Shown: positions 9,756 through 19,457 of the stretch, piece after piece
Position numbering within the stretch: the first letter of the stretch is position 1
How the letters are laid out: each line of letters begins with the position of its first letter
DNA from: Anaplasma phagocytophilum str. Webster
Lineage (GTDB): Bacteria; Pseudomonadota; Alphaproteobacteria; Rickettsiales; Anaplasmataceae
Assembly: GCF_000964685.1 (NCBI RefSeq)
Contig: NZ_LANS01000001.1
Location: 682,001-746,000 of the forward strand
Direction of reading: 5' to 3'
Length of the DNA stretch: 64,000 nucleotides
Position numbers and translations under genes: made by a program
Notes under the pieces: generated by a model
The model's database searches: none
What the model saw: only the letters and a program-made list of their open reading frames with translations
What the model was told of the DNA's origin: nothing

Positions 9756-10943
9756 ATGATGTCTATGGCTATAGTCATGGCTGGGAATGAAGTCAGGGCT
9801 CATGATGACGTTAGCGCTTTGGAGACTGGTGGTGCGGGATATTTCTATGTTGGTTTGGATTACAGTCCAGCGTTTAGCAAGATAAGAGATTTTAGTATAA
9901 GGGAGAGTAACGGAGAGACTAAGGCAGTATATCCATACTTAAAGGATGGAAAGAGTGTAAAGCTAGAGTCACACAAGTTTGACTGGAACACTCCTGATCC
10001 TCGGATTGGGTTTAAGGACAACATGCTTGTAGCTATGGAAGGTAGTGTTGGTTATGGTATTGGTGGTGCCAGGGTTGAGCTTGAGATTGGTTACGAGCGC
10101 TTCAAGACCAAGGGTATTAGAGATAGTGGTAGTAAGGAAGATGAAGCTGATACAGTATATCTACTAGCTAAGGAGTTAGCTTATGATGTTGTTACTGGAC
10201 AGACTGATAAGCTTACCGCTGCTCTTGCCAAGACCTCCGGGAAGGACTTTGTCCAGTTTGCTAAGGCGGTTGGGGTTTCCCACCCTACCATTGATGGGAA
10301 GGTTTGTAGGACGAAGAATGGACATAGTACACCAACGACGTTAACTGCCTACGGTAAGTACGCTGTAGAGTCAGACGTAAAGGCAGGAGACAACAATAAT
10401 GTTGCACTATGCGGTGGTGCGGGGTCAACGGGTGGAACTGGGAGTAGCTCACCGCAGGTTTTACGCGACTTCATTAATGCCACAATGTTGGGAGATGGAA
10501 GTAAAAACTGGCCTACGTCGACCTTAAAGGCGGGTGGCTCAAATGGACCAACGCCTGTACATAACGACAACGCCAAAGCCGTAGCCACAGACCTAGTAAA
10601 TCTTAATCGTGACGAAAAAACCATAGTAGCAGGGTTACTAGCTAAGACTATTGAAGGGGGTGAAGTTGTTGAGATCAGGGCGGTTTCTTCTACTTCTGTG
10701 ATGGTTAATGCTTGTTATGATCTTCTTAGTGAAGGTTTAGGCGTTGTTCCTTATGCTTGTGTTGGTCTTGGCGGTAACTTCGTGGGCGTGGTTGATGGCC
10801 ATATCACTCCTAAGCTTGCTTATAGATTAAAGGCTGGGTTGAGTTATCAGCTCTCTCCTGAAATCTCCGCTTTTGCGGGTGGATTCTACCATCGCGTTGT
10901 GGGAGATGGCGTTTATGATGATCTGCCGGCTCAACTACCTTGA
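9756..10943 (+). pseudogene. p44: p44/msp2 donor copy, 3'-truncated and lacking the first signal residues
   Basis: Encodes the conserved P44 N-terminal arm from [11 protein letters not shown], a distinct hypervariable centre (about 10,270-10,590) and most of the C-terminal arm. It ends after DDLPAQ with LP and a stop, so the last conserved block (RLVDDTSP to [10 protein letters not shown]) is missing. The first ten or so residues of the normal signal peptide are also absent; homology begins just before the ATG. No expression-site upstream genes are present. It can serve as a sequence donor but probably is not expressed as a full protein. It is followed at once by another cassette. Confidence 0.9.
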
Positions 10944-10992
10944 ATAGCTAGGTATATCAAGATCCTAAGCAATAACTCTTATTATTAAAAGG

Positions 10993-11928
10993 AAGACCAA
11001 GGGTATTAGAGATAGTGGTAGTAAGGAAGATGAAGCTGATACAGTATATCTACTAGCTAAGGAGTTAGCTTATGATGTTGTTACTGGGCAGACTGATAAC
11101 CTTGCCGCTGCTCTGGCCAAAACCTCCGGTAAAGACATCGTTCAGTTTGCTAAGGCGGTTGGGGTTTCTCATCCCGGTATTGATAAGAAGGTTTGTAATG
11201 GGGAATATATGTCCGGGAGCGACGGCGGGAGTAATATAGCTTATGCGGCTGACCCGACAGACAATACAAAGACGGCGCAGTGTAGTAATTTGAAAGGCAC
11301 AGGCAAGACTGATGGTAATGCGTCTTTTAGTAAGTTTGTGGAGAAAGTGGAGTTACATGATAAGAACTGGCCTACGGGGATGATACATAGCAGCAGTAGT
11401 AAAAAGGCCGGTACCACTAATGGGAATGCCAAAGCTGTAGCTAAAGACCTAGTACAAGAGCTTAATCATGATGAAAAAACCATAGTAGCTGGGTTACTAG
11501 CTAAAACTATTGAAGGTGGGGAAGTGGTTGAGATTAGAGCGGTTTCTTCTACTTCTGTGATGGTCAATGCTTGTTATGATCTTCTTAGTGAAGGCTTAGG
11601 TGTCGTTCCTTATGCTTGCGTCGGTCTTGGTGGTAACTTCGTGGGCGTTGTTGATGGGCATATCACTCCTAAGCTTGCTTATAGATTAAAGGCTGGGTTG
11701 AGTTATCAGCTCTCTCCTGAAATCTCCGCTTTTGCGGGTGGATTCTACCATCGCGTTGTGGGAGATGGCGTTTATGATGATCTGCCGGCTCAACGTCTTG
11801 TAGATGATACTAGTCCGGCGGGTCGTACTAAGGATACTGCTATTGCTAACTTCTCCATGGCTTATGTCGGTGCATCATTTAAGCCATATTACGCAGTTCT
11901 TCTAGTAGAACTGTATGAGTATCGATAA
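10993..11928 (+). pseudogene. p44: p44/msp2 donor cassette, 5'-truncated
   Basis: Begins inside P44 at [18 protein letters not shown] and has no start codon in the conserved part; the first ATG is at 11209. The frame is open throughout. The hypervariable centre includes [10 protein letters not shown] and WPTGMIHSS. The C-terminal arm runs through [26 protein letters not shown], then changes abruptly at about 11,870 to an unrelated tail (ASFKPYYAV). The left edge carries the recurrent GCAATAACTCTTATTATTAA boundary at 10,969-10,988. Confidence 0.9.
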
Positions 11929-12236
11929 AAAGATATACGACGCAGCATGCTCTGAAAAAGTGACAGGGTGAACAGCAGTGCAGCATACATTAGCCTGTCT
12001 GTATCAGTGTGCAATCTGTTACAAAACTACTAGGATCATTCTTTTAACACCTATCGGGTTTATCAAGAAAGTGAGTGCATACGTGACGGCAAGCGATAAG
12101 ACGCTAAAGCATCGAGCATAGTGTCTAACTGCATGGGTAGTAGAAACACGGTGCGTCAGTTGCTAGGTTTTTGTTATTGACATTGCTCTGGGCATAGTAC
12201 TAGTATGACTCCCCAATTCTGTTTCTTGTAAAATCT
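11929..12236. other. Intergenic region between p44 cassette and D,D-carboxypeptidase gene
   Basis: No coding sequence or clear p44 relic is seen. The downstream part (about 12,170-12,236) probably contains the promoter of the carboxypeptidase gene. TTGACA occurs at the 12,178 region with no convincing -10 partner. Confidence 0.3.
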
Positions 12237-13397
12237 ATGCGAGCAAGTCTTGGTCTTCTTTTATTTAAAGCGTTTATTTGTGCTTTGATCTTCGTTCTAC
12301 CCGCGCATCCAGATGCATCAGGGCTGCGTACGAAAGCGCCTCACGCTATTGTGTTTGAATGGGGTTCGAAAACAATACTTTTTGAACATGATGTAGATGC
12401 ACCGACGCCTACTGCTTCCATGAGTAAGCTTATGACTCTGTACATAGTGCTGAAGAACTTGAAGGCAGGGAATATCAAGCTTGAGGATAACTTGCGAGTT
12501 AGTGAAGGTGCCGCTTCTGCAGGTGCGCCAACAGCGTTTTTAAAGACTGGGCAACTCATCTCTGTCAACGACCTTATAAAAGGTGCTGCTGTTGCTTCAG
12601 GGAATGACGCATGTATCACTCTTGCAGAAGGTTTGTATACGTCGCAAGAAAAGTTCGTTGAAGAAATGAACAGGGTAGCGAAAGAATTGGATCTCAAGAA
12701 CAGCCGCTTTGTAAATGTTACAGGTTGGCCAGATGATAATATGATGTCGGTACGTGATCTACTTATCCTTTCAGCACGGATATTACAAGACTTTCCAGAA
12801 TACTATTACTTTTTTGGCGAAAAGCAGTTTACCTATAATGGGATAACACAGAAGAATTATAATGCATTGTTGAATTACAATAATATAGAAGTTGATGGTA
12901 TAAAAACTGGGCATACAAGAACAGGAGGTTACGGTATGGTAGCCTCAGCACTGAAAGATGGACGACGCGTTTTAGTGGTAATCAATGGATTGAGCACCGA
13001 AACAGAACGTGCTTATGAGGCAAAAAAACTTATCTTGTACGCCTTGAATCACTTCAGCACGAAAACAATATTTCCTGCAAATGGGGTCGTTGGGGAAATA
13101 TCTGTGAAACACAAAAAGGGCACATCTTTGCAAGTATTCCTAAAGGAAGATGCTGTAGTTACTTACCCAAAGGACTTAGAACATGAACTGCATGCGTTCT
13201 TACTATCACAAGAGAGTTTAAAAGCACCAATCAAGAAAGGTCAACTAGTAGGGAGCTTGTTAGTTAAGACAAAAAACTCAGTCCAGTACTCTTTTCCCGT
13301 ATATGCAGCAACCTCAGTGCGTGCTCCGTGTGCCGTGTGTGATTATATACGCTCTCTCTACAGAACTTTGTATTCGCATTATACGTCTGATGATTAA
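12237..13397 (+). CDS. D-alanyl-D-alanine carboxypeptidase (PBP5/DacA-like, S11 family)
   Basis: Serine D,D-peptidase exported to the periplasm by an N-terminal signal peptide (residues 1-28, FKAFICALIFVLP). All three penicillin-binding motifs are present: SMSK with Ser61 and Lys64, SGN at 121-123 and KTG at 223-225. The length of 386 residues matches PBP5-type enzymes, and a C-terminal beta-domain follows the catalytic one. Retention is notable because Anaplasma species are reported to have lost most of the peptidoglycan pathway. The 3' end overlaps the convergent DsbD-like gene by four bases. Confidence 0.9.
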   Translation: MRASLGLLLFKAFICALIFVLPAHPDASGLRTKAPHAIVFEWGSKTILFEHDVDAPTPTASMSKLMTLYIVLKNLKAGNIKLEDNLRVSEGAASAGAPTAFLKTGQLISVNDLIKGAAVASGNDACITLAEGLYTSQEKFVEEMNRVAKELDLKNSRFVNVTGWPDDNMMSVRDLLILSARILQDFPEYYYFFGEKQFTYNGITQKNYNALLNYNNIEVDGIKTGHTRTGGYGMVASALKDGRRVLVVINGLSTETERAYEAKKLILYALNHFSTKTIFPANGVVGEISVKHKKGTSLQVFLKEDAVVTYPKDLEHELHAFLLSQESLKAPIKKGQLVGSLLVKTKNSVQYSFPVYAATSVRAPCAVCDYIRSLYRTLYSHYTSDD

Positions 13398-14602
13398 TCT
13401 GTAAGGCTTCGTAAGAGAAAGTCTGTCAGCTTAGCCTCGCTGAATATTTGAGGTATTGGTTCTGTTGTAGGCTTTCCATGCACATATAGCACGTAAAACG
13501 GAACACTGCTGCTTCCCATACTATGTAGATACTGCGCTATTCCAGAGTCCATATTTGTCCAGTCCGCCTTCATCTGTTTCACACCATGTGTGTGGAAGAT
13601 CCTCTGTATGGCCTCAGAATTTATGATTAACTCATTTGTTTTACACGTTAAGCACCACTCTGCGCCTACAGCGACGAAAACTGTTTCGCCCTTATCTAAG
13701 AGGTCCTGTAAGCTATCCTCTGAGAATGCAACAAAACCCTTATGTATGGGTGTATCTTCTGCTACCTCTAACTTGCTTATGTACATAGCAGAAGTGACTA
13801 CAAAGATTATGGTGAAACATAAAGCAGCGGCATCTCTTAGAGTAGAGCCAGATTTTACGACATTCTTAATTATCCATGTTAAGAATGCGATTGCAATTAT
13901 GGAGCATATTGTGGGAAACAAAGCAGCAACGCCCTTTTGACTTACCAAGACATGTAGAAGCCACGCTGCAGTTAGGTACATAGGAAATGCTAGCAGCTGC
14001 TTTAGACACTCCATCCATTTTCCAGGTTTTGGTAAGAGCATTATGGCGCCTGGTATGCAAGAAAAAGCTAAGTATGGAAAAACCATTCCCAAGCCCATGA
14101 ACTGGAAAATAAATATAGAATGCAACCCGGGTTGTAGTAATGAAAAACTAACTGCAGATACCATAAACGGCGCAGCACACGGAGTCCCTATAAGAGTGGA
14201 TAACACTCCCGTAAGAAAGCTCTCCAAATTTTGTGATCCTGCTCTTCCTAAAATGGATATTCCAAACGTAATTTCATAGTATCCCGAGAAAGACAATCCA
14301 AGGAGAAAAGTTACATAAAGCAAAAGGGTTACAAGAAAAGGCGACTGTAATTGAAATCCCCATCCTAAGAGGTTACCAGTTGTGCGAAAAATAAAGAGCA
14401 CTCCTGTGAGCACTAACATGGTGGCAAGCACTCCTACCGTGTAGAAAACACAGTCCTGTAATATTCTATTGTCTCCGGCGCTCTTTTGACGAACTACAGA
14501 AATGATCTTTAATGAAAGTATGGGAAAGACACAGGGCATAAAATTCAGCAGCACCCCTCCTGCGAAGGCGAGCACTAACGCATCTAATAATGTAGTATCC
14601 AT
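13394..14602 (-). CDS. dsbD: DsbD-like thiol:disulfide interchange protein
   Basis: Membrane protein that passes electrons from cytoplasmic thioredoxin to periplasmic thiols. About eight transmembrane segments include the paired cysteines of the DsbD core (NFMPCVFPILSLK near residue 24 and IGTPCAAPFM near 140). A C-terminal thioredoxin-like domain has the CxxC pair in EWCLTCKTNE. At 402 residues it lacks the periplasmic N-terminal alpha domain of E. coli DsbD. It could therefore be described as a ScsB/CcdA-thioredoxin fusion. Likely partners are periplasmic disulfide or cytochrome c maturation proteins. Confidence 0.85.
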   Translation of the reverse strand: MDTTLLDALVLAFAGGVLLNFMPCVFPILSLKIISVVRQKSAGDNRILQDCVFYTVGVLATMLVLTGVLFIFRTTGNLLGWGFQLQSPFLVTLLLYVTFLLGLSFSGYYEITFGISILGRAGSQNLESFLTGVLSTLIGTPCAAPFMVSAVSFSLLQPGLHSIFIFQFMGLGMVFPYLAFSCIPGAIMLLPKPGKWMECLKQLLAFPMYLTAAWLLHVLVSQKGVAALFPTICSIIAIAFLTWIIKNVVKSGSTLRDAAALCFTIIFVVTSAMYISKLEVAEDTPIHKGFVAFSEDSLQDLLDKGETVFVAVGAEWCLTCKTNELIINSEAIQRIFHTHGVKQMKADWTNMDSGIAQYLHSMGSSSVPFYVLYVHGKPTTEPIPQIFSEAKLTDFLLRSLTD

Positions 14603-14645
14603 ACGATTCTATCCCCTCCGTTATAGCGAATGCATAAAGACGGTG

Positions 14646-14930
14646 TCATTTTCTTGAGGCGAAACCACTTATTAATTCTATTAGTGCGCTATCTATCCCC
14701 TGAGGTATTGGTACTCTTCCTACCACATAGGAGTAAAGAAGTGCATCATCCAATTCAACAATAGCTTCGTAATTTGCAACTTGCTCATCGCTTAATAGGT
14801 GTAGATGGTGCTGTGCAAAGCTTCCTAAGAGTATATCCATTTCTTTGCAGCCTCTATGTACACTACGGTACAATAACCTTCTCCTTATTTCACTAGTAGG
14901 GGTATCGATCATAGCAATGTACAAGCTCAC
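14646..14930 (-). CDS. sdhE: Succinate dehydrogenase assembly factor SdhE
   Basis: Small (94 residues) helical protein that helps attach FAD covalently to the succinate dehydrogenase flavoprotein. The family motif RGCKE appears in HRGCKEMDILLG, preceded by RRRLLYRSVH and followed by the conserved acidic LDDALLYSYVVGR. The length is typical. The start is GTG 14930 or ATG 14912. It lies just upstream of the DsbD-like gene on the same strand, with a 43-base gap. Confidence 0.82.
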   Translation of the reverse strand: MSLYIAMIDTPTSEIRRRLLYRSVHRGCKEMDILLGSFAQHHLHLLSDEQVANYEAIVELDDALLYSYVVGRVPIPQGIDSALIELISGFASRK

Positions 14931-15009
14931 TGTGGCTCCTATATTGAAACTTTATACGGCACAATAGTGTTGTCAAGGATATAAATATAGTATAACATGC
15001 TCCTGATTT

Positions 15010-16119
15010 TTGAGCTTGTTGAGTGGGCTTATGTTGTCCTTAGCGCGGGCTGTGAGCGCTTTTCAGGAGGGTTCTTTCTATGTGGCCTCTTTCCTCCTCG
15101 TGCTTTCTGTTGTTGTCTTTATACACGAGTATGGGCATTACTGTGTGGCTAAGCTCTGCAAGGTCAAGGTTGAGACTTTTTCTCTAGGGTTTGGGCCTGA
15201 GCTGTTCGGGATAACCGATGGATCTGGGACCAGGTGGAAATTTAGCCTGGTGCCTGTAGGGGGTTATGTCAAGATGTTTGGTGACGCTCTAGACAGGGAG
15301 ATGTCTGAAGAGGAGAAGCTTTGTGCCTTAAATGAGAAGCCTTTGTGGCAGAGGTTTCTTATAGCTTTTGCAGGTCCGGCAGCAAATTTACTATTCTCTC
15401 TACTGGTTTTCTTTGTTCTTTTTAGTACTCGTGGGGTTTTGAGCCCTATGCCAGTGGTGGGTAATGTGCTTGCGGGGAGCACTGCAGAGCTTGTAGGTCT
15501 TGAAGCTGGCGATAGGATAGTATCAATAGATGGTAACGAAGTCGCTTGGTTTGAGGAGATAAGGCATTACATAGCTGGGGGGCAGGGTGAGTATCTAACT
15601 ATAGGGTTCTTGCGTAGTGGGGTATTGCATCATGTCACGATTGGGCCAGAGGAGTGGTCTAGTGGGGCGCGAAAGCTAGGTATTTCCGCTAGTTCGTTAC
15701 CGATGGATAGTCAAAGTAGGCGCCTTCCGGTTCTTAGTGCTGCAAACGAGGCTTTTTTGTGTACTTACAGGATTGTAAAGATTACTCTTATGGCTGTTGT
15801 TCAGCTGGTTACGGGTTCCCGCAGTGTTGATGAGCTTGGTGGGCCAGTCCGTATAGCAAAGCATTCTGGTGATGCGATACGGCAGAAGGAAGGCCTTCGT
15901 TTTGTAGGTCTTATATCTGCAAATTTAGGTGTAATAAATTTATTGCCGTTACCAATGCTAGACGGGGGCTTCATGTTGCAGTATGCTCTGCAAGGGATTT
16001 TTCGGCGCAAGACCTTTAACCCTAGGCATTGTAGTATAGTGATGGTCGTAGGGTTTATTCTTCTTGTATCTCTGATGGTTTTTGTAACCTTCAATGACGT
16101 CAAGAGCATTTTGAAATGA
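15010..16119 (+). CDS. rseP: RIP metalloprotease RseP (site-2 protease)
   Basis: Intramembrane zinc protease. HEYGH (residues 39-43) in the first transmembrane helix provides the zinc ligands and catalytic Glu. The C-terminal NLLPLPMLDGG is the second signature, with the third zinc ligand. One PDZ domain (about 140-200, AELVGLEAGDRIVSIDG) lies between. The start is uncertain: TTG 15010, or ATG 15031. It heads a cluster with bamA, skp-like and fabZ, the usual proteobacterial order, and its stop overlaps the bamA start in ATGA. Its substrate here is unknown. Confidence 0.92.
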   Translation: MSLLSGLMLSLARAVSAFQEGSFYVASFLLVLSVVVFIHEYGHYCVAKLCKVKVETFSLGFGPELFGITDGSGTRWKFSLVPVGGYVKMFGDALDREMSEEEKLCALNEKPLWQRFLIAFAGPAANLLFSLLVFFVLFSTRGVLSPMPVVGNVLAGSTAELVGLEAGDRIVSIDGNEVAWFEEIRHYIAGGQGEYLTIGFLRSGVLHHVTIGPEEWSSGARKLGISASSLPMDSQSRRLPVLSAANEAFLCTYRIVKITLMAVVQLVTGSRSVDELGGPVRIAKHSGDAIRQKEGLRFVGLISANLGVINLLPLPMLDGGFMLQYALQGIFRRKTFNPRHCSIVMVVGFILLVSLMVFVTFNDVKSILK

Positions 16120-18443
16120 GACATATGAGATATTTTTTTGTTTTAGTCCTGATGGCAACGATGTTTGCCTCGGTGAGACCGGCGGTTGCAGATAGTGTGC
16201 AAAAAGTACGTATAGAGGGAAATGAGAGGTTGGATAATGCGACCATTGAGTTCTATGCAAAAGTCGCTCTGCCGGAGGAGATAACACAGGGAAGATTGCA
16301 TGAAATAATAAGTAACCTTTATGGGACGTCCTTATTCAAGAAGGTTGAAGTTGATATCGTAGAGGATGAGCTTGTTATTAGCGTGGAAGAGAATCCTGTT
16401 GTGCGCAACGTCACAGTGAAGGGTAATCATGCTTTTAGTGCTAAGACTTTGGCGGAAGATCTGCTGAAGTTAAAGAAGATGAGTATTTTTACGGAATCGA
16501 ATTTAAATCAGGACTTAGGCAAGCTGCATAGCTTGTATGTAAGCAGGGGTTACTTAAAAGCTAGCGTATCATATGTGATAAAGCCTGCTCCAAGGAACAG
16601 TGTTGATGTGGAAGTGAAGATAGTAGAAGGGCCGCTTACTCGGATAGGTAATGTCAGGTTTGTCGGTAATACTGTATTCACTGAACTGGAGCTGCAAGAA
16701 GTAATTGCATCGAAGAGAAGGTCTTTGACTGATATTTTTGGCTTTTTTGGCGACAGTACGAAGTTGTTTTCTGAAAGGCTAATGGTGGATCAGTCGCTTC
16801 TACGGGATTTTTACACCAGCAGAGGTTATTTAGATGTTAAGATTGGTACGCCTTCCGTTGAAGTAACTTCAAAAGATTATTCTTATGCTACGGTGGTATT
16901 TTCGATAGAAGAGGGTAAGAAATATCGCTTTGGGGATTATATTGTAATAGTTGATGATGTTAAAACGTGGGAAGACGTTGAGCAGGAGCTAACTAACATA
17001 GTTCTGACTAAGAAGGGTGAAGTTTTCAATATGAGTTTAGTTGAGAAGACGTCAACTTTGCTCACTGCGTTTTTAAATGAAAAAGGTAAGCTCTTTGCGA
17101 CTGTGAAGAATGATTACGATATTCATGGTGATGTTGTAAACGTAAAGTATAAGGTGTCTTTGGGGCAGAGTGTCTATGTAAGGCGCATAAACATATTGGG
17201 TAATACTAGGACCTTGGATAGTGTGATCAGGCGTAAGCTTGGCGTTTCTGAGGGAGATGTTTATAGTACGTTTGCTATGAGGCAATCTCGTAGAAGATTG
17301 TTGAATCTTGATTTCTTTGAATCTGTTGATGCGGATACGCAGCGGATTAGCGATTCTGCTGTTGATATCAATTTTACAGTCAAGGAGCGTGGTACTGGGT
17401 CATTTGATATCGGTGCGGGTTTTTCTCCTGCTAGTGGTTTGGTTGGGAAGATTAGTATAAAGGAGAGAAATTTATTAGGGACTGGTAAGGTTATCTCTTT
17501 TGATTTAATGAGATCTCTTTCGGGTATGTCTAGTGTGCTCGATTTAGTCACTCCGGACATTTTTGATAGTGAAGTGTCGTTTGGGGTAGGGGCGTTTTAT
17601 TCTAGGCAAGGTGGTGTTCCGGCAAAAGGTTGGAAGGGATTGTTTGCTACTGATGGTCCTTTTGGTAGTACTAACGCAGGGTTTTCTTCGCGCTTGTCGT
17701 GCAATCTGACTGATAGCTTGGCTGCATCTGTGCAGTATTATTACAAGTATCACAGTATTCATAATATAGGCGAAGCTGCTTCTAAATTTATTAAGGAGCA
17801 GGAGGGTACGTTCTTCGACTCTTCTGTGGGTTATTCTCTTGTTTATAGTAGTATAGACAATCCTTATAAGCCGCGTAGTGGTATATATGCGAGGCTTAGT
17901 CAATCGGTTTCGGGTGTAGGTGGAAATCTGCATTACGTAAAGACAGAGGCGTCAAGTGCGCATTTTTATCGCGTCTTTCAGCGCATTAACGATGATATAG
18001 TTTTGAAAATTAAGCCATCTTTTGGGTATGTTTTTGCGTATTCGGGAGAGAAGGTGAAGATTGGACAGAGGTTTTTCCTTGGTAGTAATGAAATCAGAGG
18101 GTTCGCTTCTTCGGGTATAGGGCCGAGAGATATCGCTACGCAAGAGGCGCTGGGTGGAAAGTTTTATTATGGTGTTATAACTCAGTTAGATTTTCCTGTA
18201 GGATTGCCTGAGCATTTGGGGATACTAGGTTCTTTGTTCTTCGATGTTGCGAGTTTGTCTGGGCTTGACTATAAGAAGGTTGAGGGCTACAAGACTAGTG
18301 ATTTGCTTAGAATGTCTGTTGGTTTTGGTTTCTCATGGAGATCGCCGTTTGGTCCTGTGAGGGTCGACTTTGGATTCCCTATAGTGGCTGAGAAATTTGA
18401 TGTGAAGGATATGCTTAGAATATCCACTGATTCGGGTATTTAG
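16116..18443 (+). CDS. bamA: Outer membrane protein assembly factor BamA (Omp85)
   Basis: Central component of the machine that folds beta-barrels, presumably including P44 and Omp-1 proteins, into the outer membrane. The signal peptide (RYFFVLVLMATMFASVRPAVA) is followed by five POTRA repeats (about residues 28-400; for example VRNVTVKGNHAFS, IGNVRFVGNTVF, VRRINILGNTRT). A 16-strand barrel then runs to the end, with the conserved VRVDFGFPI near the terminus. The 775-residue length is typical. Translation is probably coupled to rseP through a 4-base overlap. Confidence 0.95.
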   Translation: MRHMRYFFVLVLMATMFASVRPAVADSVQKVRIEGNERLDNATIEFYAKVALPEEITQGRLHEIISNLYGTSLFKKVEVDIVEDELVISVEENPVVRNVTVKGNHAFSAKTLAEDLLKLKKMSIFTESNLNQDLGKLHSLYVSRGYLKASVSYVIKPAPRNSVDVEVKIVEGPLTRIGNVRFVGNTVFTELELQEVIASKRRSLTDIFGFFGDSTKLFSERLMVDQSLLRDFYTSRGYLDVKIGTPSVEVTSKDYSYATVVFSIEEGKKYRFGDYIVIVDDVKTWEDVEQELTNIVLTKKGEVFNMSLVEKTSTLLTAFLNEKGKLFATVKNDYDIHGDVVNVKYKVSLGQSVYVRRINILGNTRTLDSVIRRKLGVSEGDVYSTFAMRQSRRRLLNLDFFESVDADTQRISDSAVDINFTVKERGTGSFDIGAGFSPASGLVGKISIKERNLLGTGKVISFDLMRSLSGMSSVLDLVTPDIFDSEVSFGVGAFYSRQGGVPAKGWKGLFATDGPFGSTNAGFSSRLSCNLTDSLAASVQYYYKYHSIHNIGEAASKFIKEQEGTFFDSSVGYSLVYSSIDNPYKPRSGIYARLSQSVSGVGGNLHYVKTEASSAHFYRVFQRINDDIVLKIKPSFGYVFAYSGEKVKIGQRFFLGSNEIRGFASSGIGPRDIATQEALGGKFYYGVITQLDFPVGLPEHLGILGSLFFDVASLSGLDYKKVEGYKTSDLLRMSVGFGFSWRSPFGPVRVDFGFPIVAEKFDVKDMLRISTDSGI

Positions 18444-18445
18444 TT

Positions 18446-19003
18446 ATGAAGATTGTGAGAATTGTAGTATTGGCTTTAGCGCTAGTAGTTTTTTTGAATT
18501 GTTCTGTGGGTGTGAATGCCGCATCAGGAACGGAAGATAGGCCAGTGTTGTTTGTAGATTCCGATAGGGTTTTGAGTGAAGCTTTGGTGGCTAAGGACAT
18601 CCGGGCGCAGCTTGACAGGAGGCGCACTGAAATGCAAGGGGCTTTTGCTCATCGTGGTGAGAAGTTGCGTAAAGAGGAAGAGGATCTGGTAAAGCAGAAG
18701 GGGATTTTGAGTTCTGAGGCATTTGAAGCCAAGGTTATGGAGTTCCGTCAGGCAGTCGAGGCTATGAATAAGGATGTTGAGACAAAGATGTCTGAGTTGG
18801 AGGTTATGTACGGGAATGCTATTGCCCAGGTCTATGATAAGATACAGAAGATATCAGAATTACAAGCCGCTGAAAAAGGGGCTTCGGTTGTCCTGTTTAT
18901 GTCCAGGGGGCAGGCATCGTATGTAGATGAGAAGGCTGATATTACTGAGAAAATATTGGAGACGCTTAATAAAGATTTGTCGCGCGTCAGCCTGGGTAAT
19001 TAG
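18446..19003 (+). CDS. skp: OmpH/Skp-family periplasmic chaperone
   Basis: A 185-residue exported helical protein. The signal peptide (IVVLALALVVFLNCSVGVNA) precedes the conserved early strand PVLFVDSDRVL. A long charged coiled coil (about residues 50-130) forms the tentacle typical of Skp, which escorts unfolded outer-membrane proteins to BamA. It starts two bases after the bamA stop. Sequence identity in this family is low, so the call rests on architecture and on position between bamA and fabZ. Confidence 0.82.
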   Translation: MKIVRIVVLALALVVFLNCSVGVNAASGTEDRPVLFVDSDRVLSEALVAKDIRAQLDRRRTEMQGAFAHRGEKLRKEEEDLVKQKGILSSEAFEAKVMEFRQAVEAMNKDVETKMSELEVMYGNAIAQVYDKIQKISELQAAEKGASVVLFMSRGQASYVDEKADITEKILETLNKDLSRVSLGN

Positions 19004-19019
19004 TGAAGACAAGGTGTCT

Positions 19020-19457
19020 ATGCAGATGGATCATAAACAGGTAATGCGAGCATTGCCGCACTCTTATCCATTTTTGTTGGTGGACAAAGTGACGGAGTGT
19101 ATTCCTGGAGAGTGTATCGTTGCGGTTAAGAATGTTACGTTCAATGAGCCGTTTTTTGTGGGGCATTTTCCTGGTAACCCCATCATGCCGGGGGTGCTTA
19201 TTGTAGAGGCTTTGGCGCAGGCTTCTATGTTGTGTGTTGTGTGTGATGCTGATGGGGAGAGTACGGGTGATACGTCTGTTCTTTTTATGTCCATTGATTC
19301 AGCGAGATTTCGCAAGGTTGTAGTGCCGGGGGATGTTTTAGTGTTGAAATCAAGTGTGTGTCATAGACGTGGTAACAGCTGTAGGTTTGACTGTCGTGCT
19401 TATGTAGAAGATGTCTTGGTGACTGAGGCGCAGATCTTGGCAATGATGAATAAATAG
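19020..19457 (+). CDS. fabZ: 3-hydroxyacyl-[acyl-carrier-protein] dehydratase FabZ
   Basis: Hot-dog-fold dehydratase of type II fatty acid synthesis. The hallmark LPHSYPFLLVDKV is at the N-terminus, and the catalytic FVGHFPGNPIMPGVLIVEALAQ segment contains His and Glu. I chose ATG 19020, giving 145 residues, the family length. The longer frame from 18927 only runs through the end of the skp gene in another frame. The product lies directly after skp with no lpxD between them. The stop overlaps the GTG start of purH by one base. Confidence 0.94.
   Translation: MQMDHKQVMRALPHSYPFLLVDKVTECIPGECIVAVKNVTFNEPFFVGHFPGNPIMPGVLIVEALAQASMLCVVCDADGESTGDTSVLFMSIDSARFRKVVVPGDVLVLKSSVCHRRGNSCRFDCRAYVEDVLVTEAQILAMMNK

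Noticed and set aside
18927-19019. Longer N-terminus for FabZ
   Set aside because: It overlaps skp coding sequence in another frame and adds arginine-rich residues absent from FabZ.
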